Shown here in pieces: positions 1-7,894 of a DNA stretch of 29,370 nt. This stretch comes from UMGS1307 sp964523005 (GTDB taxonomy: Bacteria; Bacillota; Clostridia; Oscillospirales; CAG-382): the NCBI GenBank assembly GCA_964523005.1, contig CAZFZL010000002.1, forward strand, positions 1 through 29,370. Reading direction: 5' to 3'. How positions within the stretch are numbered: the stretch's first letter is position 1; the number at the start of each line of letters is the position of its first letter. The translations under genes were made by a program, and so were the position numbers. The notes under the pieces are model-generated. The model was given only the letters and a program-made list of their open reading frames with translations. It made no database searches and had not been told where the DNA came from.

Positions 1-1
1 T

Positions 2-253
2 ATAAAAACCGGCTCTGAGGATTATAAATCCATGCTTCAGCGGTTCATCCAGCAAAGTCCGCTCGACATACTCGAATACAAGCTCGTTTCCGAGGACGGA
101 CCGGCGCATGAACGCATTTTTACATCCTGCGCTGTGCTTAACAACAACGTCATCGGGACGGGGACGGCGCCTTCGAAGCGCCAGTCGGAACAGCTTGCGG
201 CGTACGAGGCACTCAAGCTGTTCGACGCTTTGGAAACCGATGAAAAGTCATAA
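2..253 (+). CDS. rnc: Ribonuclease III, C-terminal dsRNA-binding domain (5' truncated)
   Basis: RNase III cleaves double-stranded RNA in rRNA maturation and mRNA turnover. Only the last 83 residues are in the window; the frame is open at the left edge, so the catalytic domain lies outside. What remains is a double-stranded RNA-binding domain: an alpha-1 helix containing DYKSMLQRFIQQ, a strand with EDGPAHERIF, then GTGTAPSKRQSEQLAAYEAL, which matches the G-x-G-x-SKK-x-AEQ-x-AA signature of the RNase III dsRBD. The stop codon overlaps the next gene by 14 nt, so the two are very probably co-transcribed. The order rnc, radical SAM gene, smc, ftsY is common in Clostridia and supports the call. The family is clear; only the upstream extent is unknown. 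Confidence 0.9.
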   Translation: MKTGSEDYKSMLQRFIQQSPLDILEYKLVSEDGPAHERIFTSCAVLNNNVIGTGTAPSKRQSEQLAAYEALKLFDALETDEKS

Positions 254-1250
254 GAACATACCGGTTTTCGTCGTACACGAGGGCTGTTTGCATAAGTGCG
301 TCTTCTGTTCGCAGGGAACGATAACGGGAAAAGGCAACTTAAGAGCCGAGGTCGAAAGCGTCCGGGAAACAGTCGCGCACGCGCTTGAAACGGCGCAGGA
401 CAGCGAGACTGAGATCGCATTTTTCGGCGGCAGCTTCACCGGAATAGAGCGCAGCCGCATGGTGGCGCTGCTCGAATGCGCGTATGGCTTCGTACGGGAA
501 GGAAAAGCGTGCGGGATACGGCTTTCGACGCGCCCTGACTATATCGACCGGGAGCGGCTCGACATTCTCAGAGACTACGGCGTTACCGCGATAGAGCTCG
601 GTGTCCAGAGCATGGACGACAGAGTGCTCGCCGCATCCGAACGCGGACACACAGCAGACGATACGCGAAAAGCGTTTGCGCTCATAAACGAATACGGCGT
701 CTTCGAGCCGGTCGGTCAGATGATGACCGGTCTGCCGGAGAGTACTCCGGAGCTTGAAGAATACACGGCGCGTGAGATCGTCTCGTTTGGGTGCCGTCAG
801 GCACGTATATATCCGACGGTCGTCATGCCGGGCACGAAGCTGTGGGAGATGGAGCGGGAAGGCGTCTATACGGCGCCGGACGCGGAAAATATGATCGCCA
901 GGTGCGCACGGGTTCTCAGCATATTCAGAGAAAACGGCGTGAAGGTGATACGGCTCGGACTTCAGGACGTGCCGGACGTTCGCAAATGCGAAAAATACGA
1001 CAGCGCCTTCGGCGAGAGAGTATGGTCGCGGCTGTACCTCGATGAGGTGCTCAAGCAGGCAGGCAGCGAGAAGGCAGTCGATATATTCGTACCGAAAAGA
1101 TACATATCACGACTTGTCGGTCAGAAACGCGAAAACATCGAAAAACTCAAAAGCAAGTATGGCTTTGAATACATAAAAATAAAGGTCTGCGACGGTGCGC
1201 TGCCGGAAAACGGGCTCGTGCGTGTCGCGGCGATCGGGAAGGGCAAATGA
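240..1250 (+). CDS. Elp3-like radical SAM protein with KH-like C-terminus
   Basis: A 336-residue radical SAM protein of the Elp3-like group often found between rnc and smc in Clostridia. The 4Fe-4S cluster cysteines are C16, C20 and C23 (CLHKCVFC). They are followed by the FFGGSFTGI glycine-rich SAM-binding stretch and by ELGVQSMDD, which is typical of Elp3/HemN-type barrels. No acetyltransferase domain of the kind in true Elp3 is present. Roughly residues 283-320 instead form a short KH-like unit, VPKRYISRLVGQKRENIEKL, suggesting RNA binding. The ATG at 240 is chosen because it begins the conserved domain directly; an in-frame start further upstream would add an unlikely Arg-rich tail overlapping rnc. 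The 3' end overlaps smc by 4 nt (ATGA). The substrate is unknown. tRNA or other RNA modification is an inference from the domain pair and neighbours. Confidence 0.85.
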   Translation: MKSHKNIPVFVVHEGCLHKCVFCSQGTITGKGNLRAEVESVRETVAHALETAQDSETEIAFFGGSFTGIERSRMVALLECAYGFVREGKACGIRLSTRPDYIDRERLDILRDYGVTAIELGVQSMDDRVLAASERGHTADDTRKAFALINEYGVFEPVGQMMTGLPESTPELEEYTAREIVSFGCRQARIYPTVVMPGTKLWEMEREGVYTAPDAENMIARCARVLSIFRENGVKVIRLGLQDVPDVRKCEKYDSAFGERVWSRLYLDEVLKQAGSEKAVDIFVPKRYISRLVGQKRENIEKLKSKYGFEYIKIKVCDGALPENGLVRVAAIGKGK

Positions 1251-4200
1251 TACTTAAATCGATCGATCTGCGCGGCTTCAAATCGTTTCCCGAAAAAACA
1301 CTGATTGAATTCACTGACGGGATAACGGCGATAATCGGGCCAAACGGAAGCGGAAAATCGAATATATCCGATGCCGTAAGGTGGGTGCTCGGCGAGATGT
1401 CGACGAAGACGCTGCGCGGCAGCAAGATGGAGGACGTAATATTCAACGGCGCGAACGGAACGGCGCCGGCTACGTTCGCTTCCGTGTCTCTCACGCTCGA
1501 CACTTCATCGGAATACGCCTCTACCGCCGTGCAAAACGGCGAAGAACAGCAGAAAAAGGCGTATTCGCTCAGCGACGCACCGGAGGTCACCGTGACGAGA
1601 AAGCTGTACCGCACGGGTGAAAGCGAATATTATATCAACAAAAAGCTCGTCAGGCTCAAGGATATTTACGAGCTGTTTTATGATACGGGTATAGGCAGAG
1701 AAGGCTATTCCGTAATCGGTCAGGGCAAGATCGCCGAGGTGCTTTCGCGCAGAGATGAGGAGCGCCGGAGCATATTCGAGGAAGCCGCCGGCATATCCAA
1801 ATACCGCTATAAGAAGATGGAAACGGAGCGCAAGCTACGCGATACGCAGACGAATCTCGTTAGGGTCAACGACATACTCACAGAGATAAAAACGCGTATA
1901 GTACCGCTTGAAAAAGAAGCGGAAAACGCTAAGAAATACATCGAGCTTTCAGAAGAGAAAAAAGGGCTGGAAATAACGCTCTGGCTTGACAGGATCGATT
2001 CGGTCCGCGCAAAGCTCAAGGCTAACGAGACGCATACCGCTGCGGTGAAGCTGCAGTACGACGGTGTGTCGGCGCGCCTTGCCGAAAACGAGGACAGCCT
2101 TGATAAAACGATAACCGATACGCACGAGCTGACAAAAAAGTATTCGGACAGCGAAAGCAGCGCCGCAGAAACGGCGAAGCTTATCGCCGACGCGGAGAAC
2201 GCACTGTCGGTAGCCGAGGCGGATATACGCCATTTGAGTGCCGCGAAGCTTCAGAGCAGCGCAGGCATAGAGTTTTCGCGCTCACAGCTTGATTCGCTTG
2301 AAAAAGACCTTGCCGAAGCGACGAAAACGCAGGAGCAGGCGCGCGGTGAGCTTGAAGCGCTGAAGGCGGAATACGACTCGCTCGACGCGGAATACGCGAA
2401 GGAAAAAGAGATAATTAGCACCGTTCAGGAGAAGACAGCTCAGGCGGAAAAAGCATCCGCGGCTCTTTCGGATGAGCTGAACGCGATAGAGATAGAAAAA
2501 GCCTCGCTAAGCGCCGGTATGGAGCTTCGCAGCGGCGCACAGACGCAGCGCGGAGAGAACCTTGCGAGCCTTGAAGAGGAAGCAAAAGCGCTTCAGGCGA
2601 TCGGAGAAGGCGCGGCAAAACAGGCAGACGCGGCGCAGACCGCCGTCACCGAAGCGGAAAAGGCCGTCGCTGCGGCAGCCATACGCGTCACGGCAGGCGC
2701 TGAACAAGCCGCGCAGCGCAGGGAAAAGGTACAGGAGCAGCGCATAAAGCTCGCGGCAACACAGCAGAAGCGCGAAAACCTTGAACGCATGGAGCGGCTG
2801 CTTGAGGGCTATTCGGACAGCGTAAAAACGCTTCTCACCGCTGTCAGGGAATTCAAGCTCAGGCGTACTGTGTACGGCACGGTGTCGTCGCTGCTCTCAA
2901 CTACAGACGAATATGTCGTTGCCGTTGAGACGGCACTTGGCGCAGGGGTCCAGAACATCGTCGTCGGTGACGAGGAGGACGCGAAGGCGTGCATTGCCTA
3001 TCTGCGCGACAACAAGGCAGGAAGAGCTACTTTTCTTCCCGTAACCACCGTGACGGGAAGATGTGCCGACGTGAGCGCAATAAAGGGAATGACGGGATTT
3101 ATAGGGCTTGCAAGTGACGTTGTGACGACGGACAGTATGTTCACCGGGATAGCGGACGAGCTGCTCGGACGGACGGTCATAGCCGACAACATAGACAGCG
3201 CCGCACTCATCGCGCGCGCGTGCAAATACAAAACGAGGATCGTTACGATCGACGGTCAGGTCATAAACGCGGGCGGCTCGTATACGGGCGGTTCGGCGAT
3301 ACGCAAGACGGGCATAATGACGCGGGCATATGATATTGAACAGCTTTCAGAGCGTATAAGGATAGAAAACGAACAGCTCGTTGCACTTGAGCTTGAGCTG
3401 CGCAAAGCGGAAAACGAATGTACCGAAGCCGCGGACGCTTCAGCACAGGCAACAGAAGCACTTGCGCAGAAGCGCATAGAAAGCGCTACTGCACAGTCGG
3501 AGCTTATCGCACACGCAGGGAAGTACAATCAGGTGAACGCCACGCTTGAACAGGCAAAACGCGAGTTTGAGAACGGCGCATCACAGTGTGAACAGGCAAA
3601 GAGAAATATCGCTTTGCTTGAAGCACGCACGCAGGAGCTGAAAGCACGTCACGCCGCGTCGTGCGCGCTGCTTGACGAGATAAGGTCACAGGCGGCGGCA
3701 AAGGATGAGAGAGAACGGGCGATATTCGGAAGTCTCGGCGAAAGCAGGCTCAAGCTTCAGAACGCGCAGAACGTGCTCGACAACCATCAGCTCAGAGCAC
3801 AGATGATCTCACAGAGCATTTCGTCGCTCAACGAACGCATCAGACAGGACAGCGAGAGCATTGAACGCGCCGATGGCGATATCGCACTGCTTACGCAGAA
3901 GGGGTCTGATTGTACAAAGCAGATCGAAACACATAAAGCCGCGCTCGCCGATATTCGCTCAAGGCAGGAACAGATAAATCAGGCGCTCTCCTCACAGCAG
4001 TTGAACGTCGACACGATACGCTCGTCAATAAAGGCGCTGACAGCCCAGAAGGAAGAAGCATTCGTCGAATACACGAACGCGAAATCCAAGACCGACAGTC
4101 AGTCGTCAGAGCTTGACAGTGTGAGCGCGAAGCTTTGGGACGAATACGAGCTGACCTATTCCGACGCGTCGCACTTCAGGCTTCCTGAGGAACAGATGGA

Positions 4201-4861
4201 CAAGGCGTCGTCGCGCCTGTCGACACTCAAATCAAAAATCCGTGAGCTCGGCGTGATAAACGTGAACGCCGTTGAAGAATACAGGACGACGAAGGAGCGC
4301 TTCGACTTCCTTTCGAAGCAGGTGGACGATCTTGAAAAGACGCGCCATTCACTCGATACGACGATTGAAAAGCTCGATACGACGATGAAGGAGACATTCC
4401 TCGAATGCTTCACACGCATCAACACGGCGTTCGGTGAAGTCTTCACCGAGCTGTTCGGCGGCGGCAGCGCGTATGTCAGCCTTACCGATCCGATGCTCCC
4501 GCTCGAATGCGGCATAGAGATAATCGTCAAGCCGCCGGGAAAAACCGTGCGCAGCATTTCGCTGCTCAGCGGCGGTGAGCAGTCGTTTGCGGCGATAGCG
4601 CTGTATCTTGCGTTGCAAAAGATCAATCCGGCGCCGTTCTGCATTTTCGATGAGATCGAATCGGCGCTCGACGAGGTGAACGTCGACAGGCTCGCAGGCT
4701 ACCTTAAAACGCATTCTGGTATGACGCAGTATATACTCATCACTCACCGACGCGGCACGATGGAGTGCGCCGACACGATCTACGGTGTCACAATGCAGCG
4801 TAAGGGTATATCGGAGTATCTGCGGCTCGACATGGACAACATTAAATTTGACGTAAGATAG
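1247..4861 (+). CDS. smc: Chromosome partition protein SMC
   Basis: The bacterial condensin ATPase, which forms a dimeric ring with ScpA and ScpB and compacts and segregates the chromosome. At 1204 residues it has normal length. Walker A (GPNGSGKSN) is at about residues 31-39, with the QGKIAEVLSRRDEERR region near 160-175. Long Glu/Lys/Ala-rich coiled coils flank a hinge at about 540-680, which ends in the GGSYTGGS glycine motif. The C-terminal head carries the ABC signature LLSGGEQSF near 1105-1114 and Walker B CIFDEIESALDE near 1131-1142. All ATPase motifs are intact. Its start overlaps the preceding radical SAM stop by 4 nt, and ftsY follows after 20 nt, so translation is probably coupled along the operon. 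Confidence 0.97.
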   Translation: MILKSIDLRGFKSFPEKTLIEFTDGITAIIGPNGSGKSNISDAVRWVLGEMSTKTLRGSKMEDVIFNGANGTAPATFASVSLTLDTSSEYASTAVQNGEEQQKKAYSLSDAPEVTVTRKLYRTGESEYYINKKLVRLKDIYELFYDTGIGREGYSVIGQGKIAEVLSRRDEERRSIFEEAAGISKYRYKKMETERKLRDTQTNLVRVNDILTEIKTRIVPLEKEAENAKKYIELSEEKKGLEITLWLDRIDSVRAKLKANETHTAAVKLQYDGVSARLAENEDSLDKTITDTHELTKKYSDSESSAAETAKLIADAENALSVAEADIRHLSAAKLQSSAGIEFSRSQLDSLEKDLAEATKTQEQARGELEALKAEYDSLDAEYAKEKEIISTVQEKTAQAEKASAALSDELNAIEIEKASLSAGMELRSGAQTQRGENLASLEEEAKALQAIGEGAAKQADAAQTAVTEAEKAVAAAAIRVTAGAEQAAQRREKVQEQRIKLAATQQKRENLERMERLLEGYSDSVKTLLTAVREFKLRRTVYGTVSSLLSTTDEYVVAVETALGAGVQNIVVGDEEDAKACIAYLRDNKAGRATFLPVTTVTGRCADVSAIKGMTGFIGLASDVVTTDSMFTGIADELLGRTVIADNIDSAALIARACKYKTRIVTIDGQVINAGGSYTGGSAIRKTGIMTRAYDIEQLSERIRIENEQLVALELELRKAENECTEAADASAQATEALAQKRIESATAQSELIAHAGKYNQVNATLEQAKREFENGASQCEQAKRNIALLEARTQELKARHAASCALLDEIRSQAAAKDERERAIFGSLGESRLKLQNAQNVLDNHQLRAQMISQSISSLNERIRQDSESIERADGDIALLTQKGSDCTKQIETHKAALADIRSRQEQINQALSSQQLNVDTIRSSIKALTAQKEEAFVEYTNAKSKTDSQSSELDSVSAKLWDEYELTYSDASHFRLPEEQMDKASSRLSTLKSKIRELGVINVNAVEEYRTTKERFDFLSKQVDDLEKTRHSLDTTIEKLDTTMKETFLECFTRINTAFGEVFTELFGGGSAYVSLTDPMLPLECGIEIIVKPPGKTVRSISLLSGGEQSFAAIALYLALQKINPAPFCIFDEIESALDEVNVDRLAGYLKTHSGMTQYILITHRRGTMECADTIYGVTMQRKGISEYLRLDMDNIKFDVR

Positions 4862-4881
4862 ATGAGTAAGAAGGACAGGCA

Positions 4882-5793
4882 ATGGGATTTTTTGAAAAAC
4901 TGAAGGCGGGGCTGAGCAAGACCAAAAATGCCCTGATCACACCGCTGAGCGGATTGTTTTCATCGGCGGACAGGATAGACGAAGACTTTTATGAGGAGCT
5001 TTTCGACATACTTATTTCGGCTGATGTCGGCGTAAACACTGCCGATTATATCGTCGGTGAGCTTCGCAGCCGCATAAAAAGCGAAAAGCAGCATTCCGCT
5101 GCGCAGGCTAAGCTGATGTTCACGGATATAATCCGTCAGACGATAGGCGAAGACGAGCCGCTAAGGCTCGGAACGAAGCCGTCGGTAATACTCGTTATCG
5201 GCGTCAACGGAGTCGGGAAGACCACCTCCGTCGGAAAACTCGCGCTCAGGCTCAAAAACGACGGGAAAAGCGTGATACTCTGTGCTGCCGATACGTTCAG
5301 AGCGGCGGCGATAGATCAGCTGTGTGTATGGGGTGAGCGTGCAGGCGTTCCCGTCATATCGCAAAAGGAAGGCGCAGACCCTGCTGCCGTCGTATACGAC
5401 GCGGTGAACGCGGCAAAAATGCGCGATGCCGATGTGCTTATCGTAGATACCGCCGGCAGGCTGCACAATAAGACGAACCTTATAAACGAGCTTGCCAAGA
5501 TAAACAGAATAATAAACCGTGAGCTGCCCGGCTGCGATATTGAGACGCTGATCGTGCTCGACGCCGTGACCGGTCAGAACGCAATATCACAGGCGCAGGA
5601 GTTCAGGAAAGCAGCTGACATATCCGGCATAGTCCTCACAAAGCTTGACGGAACGGCGAAGGGCGGTATAGTAATAGCCGTCCGCCGTGAGCTCGGAATA
5701 CCGGTCAAGCTCATCGGGGTCGGTGAAGGTGCCGACGATATGCAGCAGTTTTGCGGCGAGGATTTCGTAAACGCGCTGTTCGGAGAAAAATAA
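4882..5793 (+). CDS. ftsY: Signal recognition particle receptor FtsY
   Basis: The SRP receptor GTPase, which docks ribosome-nascent chain-Ffh complexes at the membrane for co-translational insertion. This 303-residue form has the short N-terminus usual in Gram-positives (starting MGFFEKLKAGLSKTKN) and lacks the long acidic A domain of E. coli. It has an N helical bundle, then the G domain with G1 GVNGVGKTTSVGKLA near residue 107, DTFRAAAIDQL, DTAGR near 188, TKLDGTAKGG near 252 and the closing GEGADDMQQF motif. The ATG at 4882 has an AAGGAC-type ribosome binding site; an ATG at 4862 is out of frame. The gene sits between smc and rdgB, and rdgB starts 1 nt after its stop. Confidence 0.97.
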   Translation: MGFFEKLKAGLSKTKNALITPLSGLFSSADRIDEDFYEELFDILISADVGVNTADYIVGELRSRIKSEKQHSAAQAKLMFTDIIRQTIGEDEPLRLGTKPSVILVIGVNGVGKTTSVGKLALRLKNDGKSVILCAADTFRAAAIDQLCVWGERAGVPVISQKEGADPAAVVYDAVNAAKMRDADVLIVDTAGRLHNKTNLINELAKINRIINRELPGCDIETLIVLDAVTGQNAISQAQEFRKAADISGIVLTKLDGTAKGGIVIAVRRELGIPVKLIGVGEGADDMQQFCGEDFVNALFGEK

Positions 5794-5794
5794 T

Positions 5795-6427
5795 ATGACG
5801 CAGGAAAAAGATAAGACGTTGTGCGCCGTGCTTGCGACGCACAACGCACATAAGATCAAAGAGCTTACGGCACTTTTCACGAAAAACGGGATCGACATTG
5901 CGCTCGTGAGCCTTGACGAAGCCGGGTTTTCCGGAGAGATAATCGAAGACGGCGAAAGCTTCGAGGAAAACGCGCTTATAAAGGCACGCGCCGCGGCAAG
6001 CGTATGCAATATGACGGCAATAGCCGACGATTCCGGGCTTGAGGTCGACGCGCTCGGCGGTGCACCCGGCGTTTATTCGGCGCGCTATGCGGGCACCGGC
6101 ATCGACGCGGACAACAACGAAAAGCTGCTCAAAGCGCTCGACGGAGTACCGGAAGAGAAACGCACGGCGCGCTTCGTATGTGTGATGGCGGTTGTTTTCC
6201 CCGACGGCAGGGAGTTTACGGTACGCGGCGAGGTACATGGATATATCGCATCACAGCCGTCAGGCAGCGGCAGATTCGGATATGATCCGTTGTTTTATTA
6301 TCCGCCGCTCGGCGCCACCTTCGCGTCGCTTGAGCCTGAGGTGAAAAACTCGGTCAGCCACCGCGCAAACGCCGTCACGGCACTTGCAAAGAGTTTGCTT
6401 GCAAAGAGTTTGCTTGCAAAGAGTTAA
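5795..6427 (+). CDS. rdgB: XTP/dITP (non-canonical purine NTP) pyrophosphatase
   Basis: A Ham1/RdgB family house-cleaning enzyme that hydrolyses dITP, XTP and ITP to the monophosphate, keeping deaminated purines out of nucleic acids. It is 210 residues long. Family motifs are in order: LATHNAHKIKEL at the N-terminus, FEENALIKARAA, then DDSGLEVDALGGAPGVYSAR with the metal-binding Asp pair, RFGYDPLFY, and the SHRANA signature near the end. The last 15 residues are three copies of a LLAKS-type pentapeptide encoded by a 15-nt tandem repeat; they lie beyond the conserved fold and probably form a dispensable tail. The gene starts 1 nt after ftsY and is the last gene of the operon, followed at once by a strong hairpin terminator. 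Confidence 0.94.
   Translation: MTQEKDKTLCAVLATHNAHKIKELTALFTKNGIDIALVSLDEAGFSGEIIEDGESFEENALIKARAAASVCNMTAIADDSGLEVDALGGAPGVYSARYAGTGIDADNNEKLLKALDGVPEEKRTARFVCVMAVVFPDGREFTVRGEVHGYIASQPSGSGRFGYDPLFYYPPLGATFASLEPEVKNSVSHRANAVTALAKSLLAKSLLAKS
6383..6427 (+). repeat. Three tandem 15-nt repeats at the 3' end of rdgB
   Basis: The unit CTTGCAAAGAGTTTG occurs at 6383-6397 and 6398-6412. A third copy at 6413-6427 differs only in its last bases, where TTTG becomes TTAA and supplies the stop codon. The repeats are in frame and add a repeated LAKSL-type peptide to the C-terminus. Copy-number changes by slippage would change protein length by five residues without shifting the frame. Confidence 0.9.
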
Positions 6428-6436
6428 TATGTATAT

Positions 6437-6464
6437 AAAAAATGCAGGCAAGCCTGCATTTTTC
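6437..6464. terminator. Bidirectional intrinsic terminator between rdgB and the minus-strand mini-gene
   Basis: A near-perfect palindrome with left arm at 6438-6449 and right arm at 6452-6463. The GC core is TGCAGGC/GCCTGCA, flanked by A-run and T-run so that both strands end in a U tract. It can terminate the plus-strand smc-ftsY-rdgB operon and the converging minus-strand gene that stops at 6464. Confidence 0.88.
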
Positions 6465-6637
6465 TAATTCTGTTTTCTGACCGTTTTATACTCGTCGTAA
6501 AGCTTGTAAAACGGGCAGTCAGCCGTTCTGCTTTGGGTGAAGCGTTCGTATTCGTCTTCGTCAAGCTCTTTCATGCAGACGTACATTTCGCTTTCCTCGT
6601 CGTAATCGTAATAAACGCAGCTTTCGCACTGCACCAT
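6464..6637 (-). CDS. Small Cys- and acid-rich protein, DUF6472-like
   Basis: A 57-residue protein beginning MVQCESCVYYDYDEESE. The features are a CxxC pair (C4, C7), further cysteines at 21 and 41, a YYDYDEE acidic patch, LDEDEYERF, and a CPFYKLYDEYKTVRKQN tail. Four cysteines in a protein this small suggest a metal (probably zinc) site. The layout resembles the DUF6472 family of Clostridia, of unknown function; that match is from memory of the pattern. An AGGAGC ribosome binding site at 6646-6651 stands about 9 nt before the ATG. No separate promoter is obvious, and the rplL terminator lies just upstream, so expression may come from read-through. Its stop sits in the arm of the shared bidirectional terminator. 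Confidence 0.8.
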   Translation of the reverse strand: MVQCESCVYYDYDEESEMYVCMKELDEDEYERFTQSRTADCPFYKLYDEYKTVRKQN

Positions 6638-6660
6638 ATAATTTCGCTCCTTTCGGTTTA

Positions 6661-6694
6661 TAAAAAATGAGGCTTGCCGTCAGGCAGGCCTCAT
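6661..6694 (-). terminator. Intrinsic terminator of rplJ-rplL
   Basis: On the minus strand, a 12-bp stem (arms 6667-6678 and 6683-6694, one G-T wobble, loop at 6679-6682) is followed directly by a run of T. It lies 19 nt after the rplL stop, so the ribosomal stalk operon ends here instead of continuing into rpoBC. Confidence 0.9.
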
Positions 6695-6712
6695 AATTCT
6701 TGCAGAAAATAC

Positions 6713-7096
6713 TTACTTTATTTCGACAGTTGCGCCGGCTTCGGTGAGCTGCTTCTTGATGTCTTCTGCTTCTTCCTTGGAAGCGCCTTCCTTTATTGCC
6801 TTAGGAGCGCTTTCTACGAGGTCTTTAGCTTCTTTGAGGCCGAGTCCGGTGATAGCGCGGACGGTCTTTATGACGTCAAGCTTCTTGTCGCCGAATGAAG
6901 CAAGGATAACGTCGAATTCGGTCTTCTCTTCTTCTGCGGGAGTTGTGCTGCCCTGTATGGGAGCTGCCGTAGTAACTACGGGAGCTGCTGCGCTTACGCC
7001 GAATACTTCTTCAAGCTCTTTGACGAGCTCGGAAACTTCGAGAACTGTGAGTGTTTTGATCTCTTCTACGAGAGCATTGATCTTTTCGCTTGCCAT
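6713..7096 (-). CDS. rplL: 50S ribosomal protein bL12 (L7/L12)
   Basis: The stalk protein of the large subunit, which recruits and activates translational GTPases (EF-Tu, EF-G, IF2). It is 127 residues. The N-terminal dimerisation helices (KINALVEEIKTLTVLEVSELV) are followed by an Ala/Thr-rich flexible hinge and the globular domain with EKTEFDVILASFGDKKLDVIK, KEAKDLVESAPKAIKEG and a VEIK end, all textbook features. The ATG at 7096 is preferred: GGAGG lies 11 nt upstream, and an upstream TTG would place the SD inside the coding sequence. It is cotranscribed with rplJ, 49 nt downstream of its stop, and closed by the terminator at 6661-6694. Confidence 0.97.
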   Translation of the reverse strand: MASEKINALVEEIKTLTVLEVSELVKELEEVFGVSAAAPVVTTAAPIQGSTTPAEEEKTEFDVILASFGDKKLDVIKTVRAITGLGLKEAKDLVESAPKAIKEGASKEEAEDIKKQLTEAGATVEIK

Positions 7097-7145
7097 TTGT
7101 GATGATTCCTCCAAATTATTTGTAATGTTTTGTTTTGTGCAGGCG

Positions 7146-7673
7146 TTATGCGCCCTGCTTGTCTGCGATCGCTTTCAGGGCAACGACCAGACCCTTCATG
7201 CTGCCGTTGAGAACGGTAACAAGTCCCGTTGCGGGAGCGTTGAGTGAACCGAGCATTTTGGCGATAAGCTGTTCCTTGCTCGGCAGCTTTGCGAGATCGT
7301 TCACGGCGTTTTCGCCTATGACCTTTCCGTCTACAAAGCCGGCTTTGATTTTGAAGTTGTCGTGCTTCTCCGCAAATGCGGCAAGCACCTTCGCCGGAGC
7401 TACCTCATCATCGCCGATTGCAAGAGCGGTCATGCCCGTAAGCACGCCTTTGAGCTCTTCAAACCCGATGAGATCGCATGCCTTAGAAGCGAGTGTATTC
7501 TTAACTACTGCGTAGTGAACGTTGTTCTTACGGAGCTCTGCTCTCAAAGCAGTATCGTCACCGACGGTTATGCCCTGGTAGTCAACAATAACACCTGAGC
7601 CGGCGTTTTTCATCTGCTCTGCGAGAGCAGCAACGAGCGCCTGCTTTTGTTCAAGGATTTTTGCGCTTGGCAT
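7146..7673 (-). CDS. rplJ: 50S ribosomal protein uL10
   Basis: The base of the ribosomal stalk; it binds 23S rRNA with L11 and carries L7/L12 dimers on its C-terminal helix. It is 175 residues. The N-terminal domain has KQALVAALAEQMKNAGSGVI, then VDYQGITVGDDTALRAELRK and VVKNTLASKA. The C-terminal Ala-rich helix for L12 binding is present. A very strong AGGAGGTG Shine-Dalgarno precedes the ATG by 5 nt. The gene begins its own transcription unit with promoter and structured leader, separate from rplK-rplA. Confidence 0.97.
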   Translation of the reverse strand: MPSAKILEQKQALVAALAEQMKNAGSGVIVDYQGITVGDDTALRAELRKNNVHYAVVKNTLASKACDLIGFEELKGVLTGMTALAIGDDEVAPAKVLAAFAEKHDNFKIKAGFVDGKVIGENAVNDLAKLPSKEQLIAKMLGSLNAPATGLVTVLNGSMKGLVVALKAIADKQGA

Positions 7674-7830
7674 TTAGTCACCTCCTGAGATTTATGAAAA
7701 CACGAAAAAGCTCCTCCGCATGACCGCGGAGGAGCATAAACTGACATGAAAATGCAGTTAACTCGTCCTCGGCAGGCGGCAATTTGCCTTTACATGAAAC
7801 ATACCTGCTGTCTTAGAACAGCTGTGAACC
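7674..7830 (-). promoter_or_regulatory. Ribosomal protein L10 leader (autoregulatory 5' UTR)
   Basis: About 157 nt of untranslated leader lie between the rplJ promoter and its start codon. It contains the internal stretch CCGAGGACGAGTTAACTGCA and ends in a perfect GC-rich hairpin with U tract. This architecture fits the L10 leader family of Bacillota, in which the L10-(L12)4 complex binds the leader and represses its own operon. The assignment rests on position and layout; I have not folded or aligned it. Confidence 0.75.
7701..7735 (-). terminator. Attenuator hairpin in the L10 leader
   Basis: A perfect 10-bp stem (arms 7710-7719 and 7726-7735, GCTCCTCCGC with its complement, 6-nt loop) is followed on the minus strand by TTTTTCGTG. 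It lies 28 nt before the rplJ ATG, upstream of the Shine-Dalgarno, as expected for a premature-termination control point. Confidence 0.85.
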
Positions 7831-7836
7831 TCGGTA

Positions 7837-7865
7837 AGTATATCACCGCAGATCCAGTTTGTCAA
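7837..7865 (-). promoter_or_regulatory. Promoter of rplJ-rplL
   Basis: On the minus strand, TTGACA (7860-7865) and TATACT (7837-7842) are separated by exactly 17 nt: a near-consensus housekeeping sigma promoter. Predicted transcription start is near 7830. Confidence 0.88.
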
Positions 7866-7894
7866 GCGGTTTTTCGAAAAAAAGCGATTTGTTT

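Noticed and set aside
7097..7114. TTG start six codons upstream for rplL
   Set aside because: The TTG overlaps the GGAGG ribosome binding site that serves the ATG at 7096, and the added residues are not part of L7/L12.
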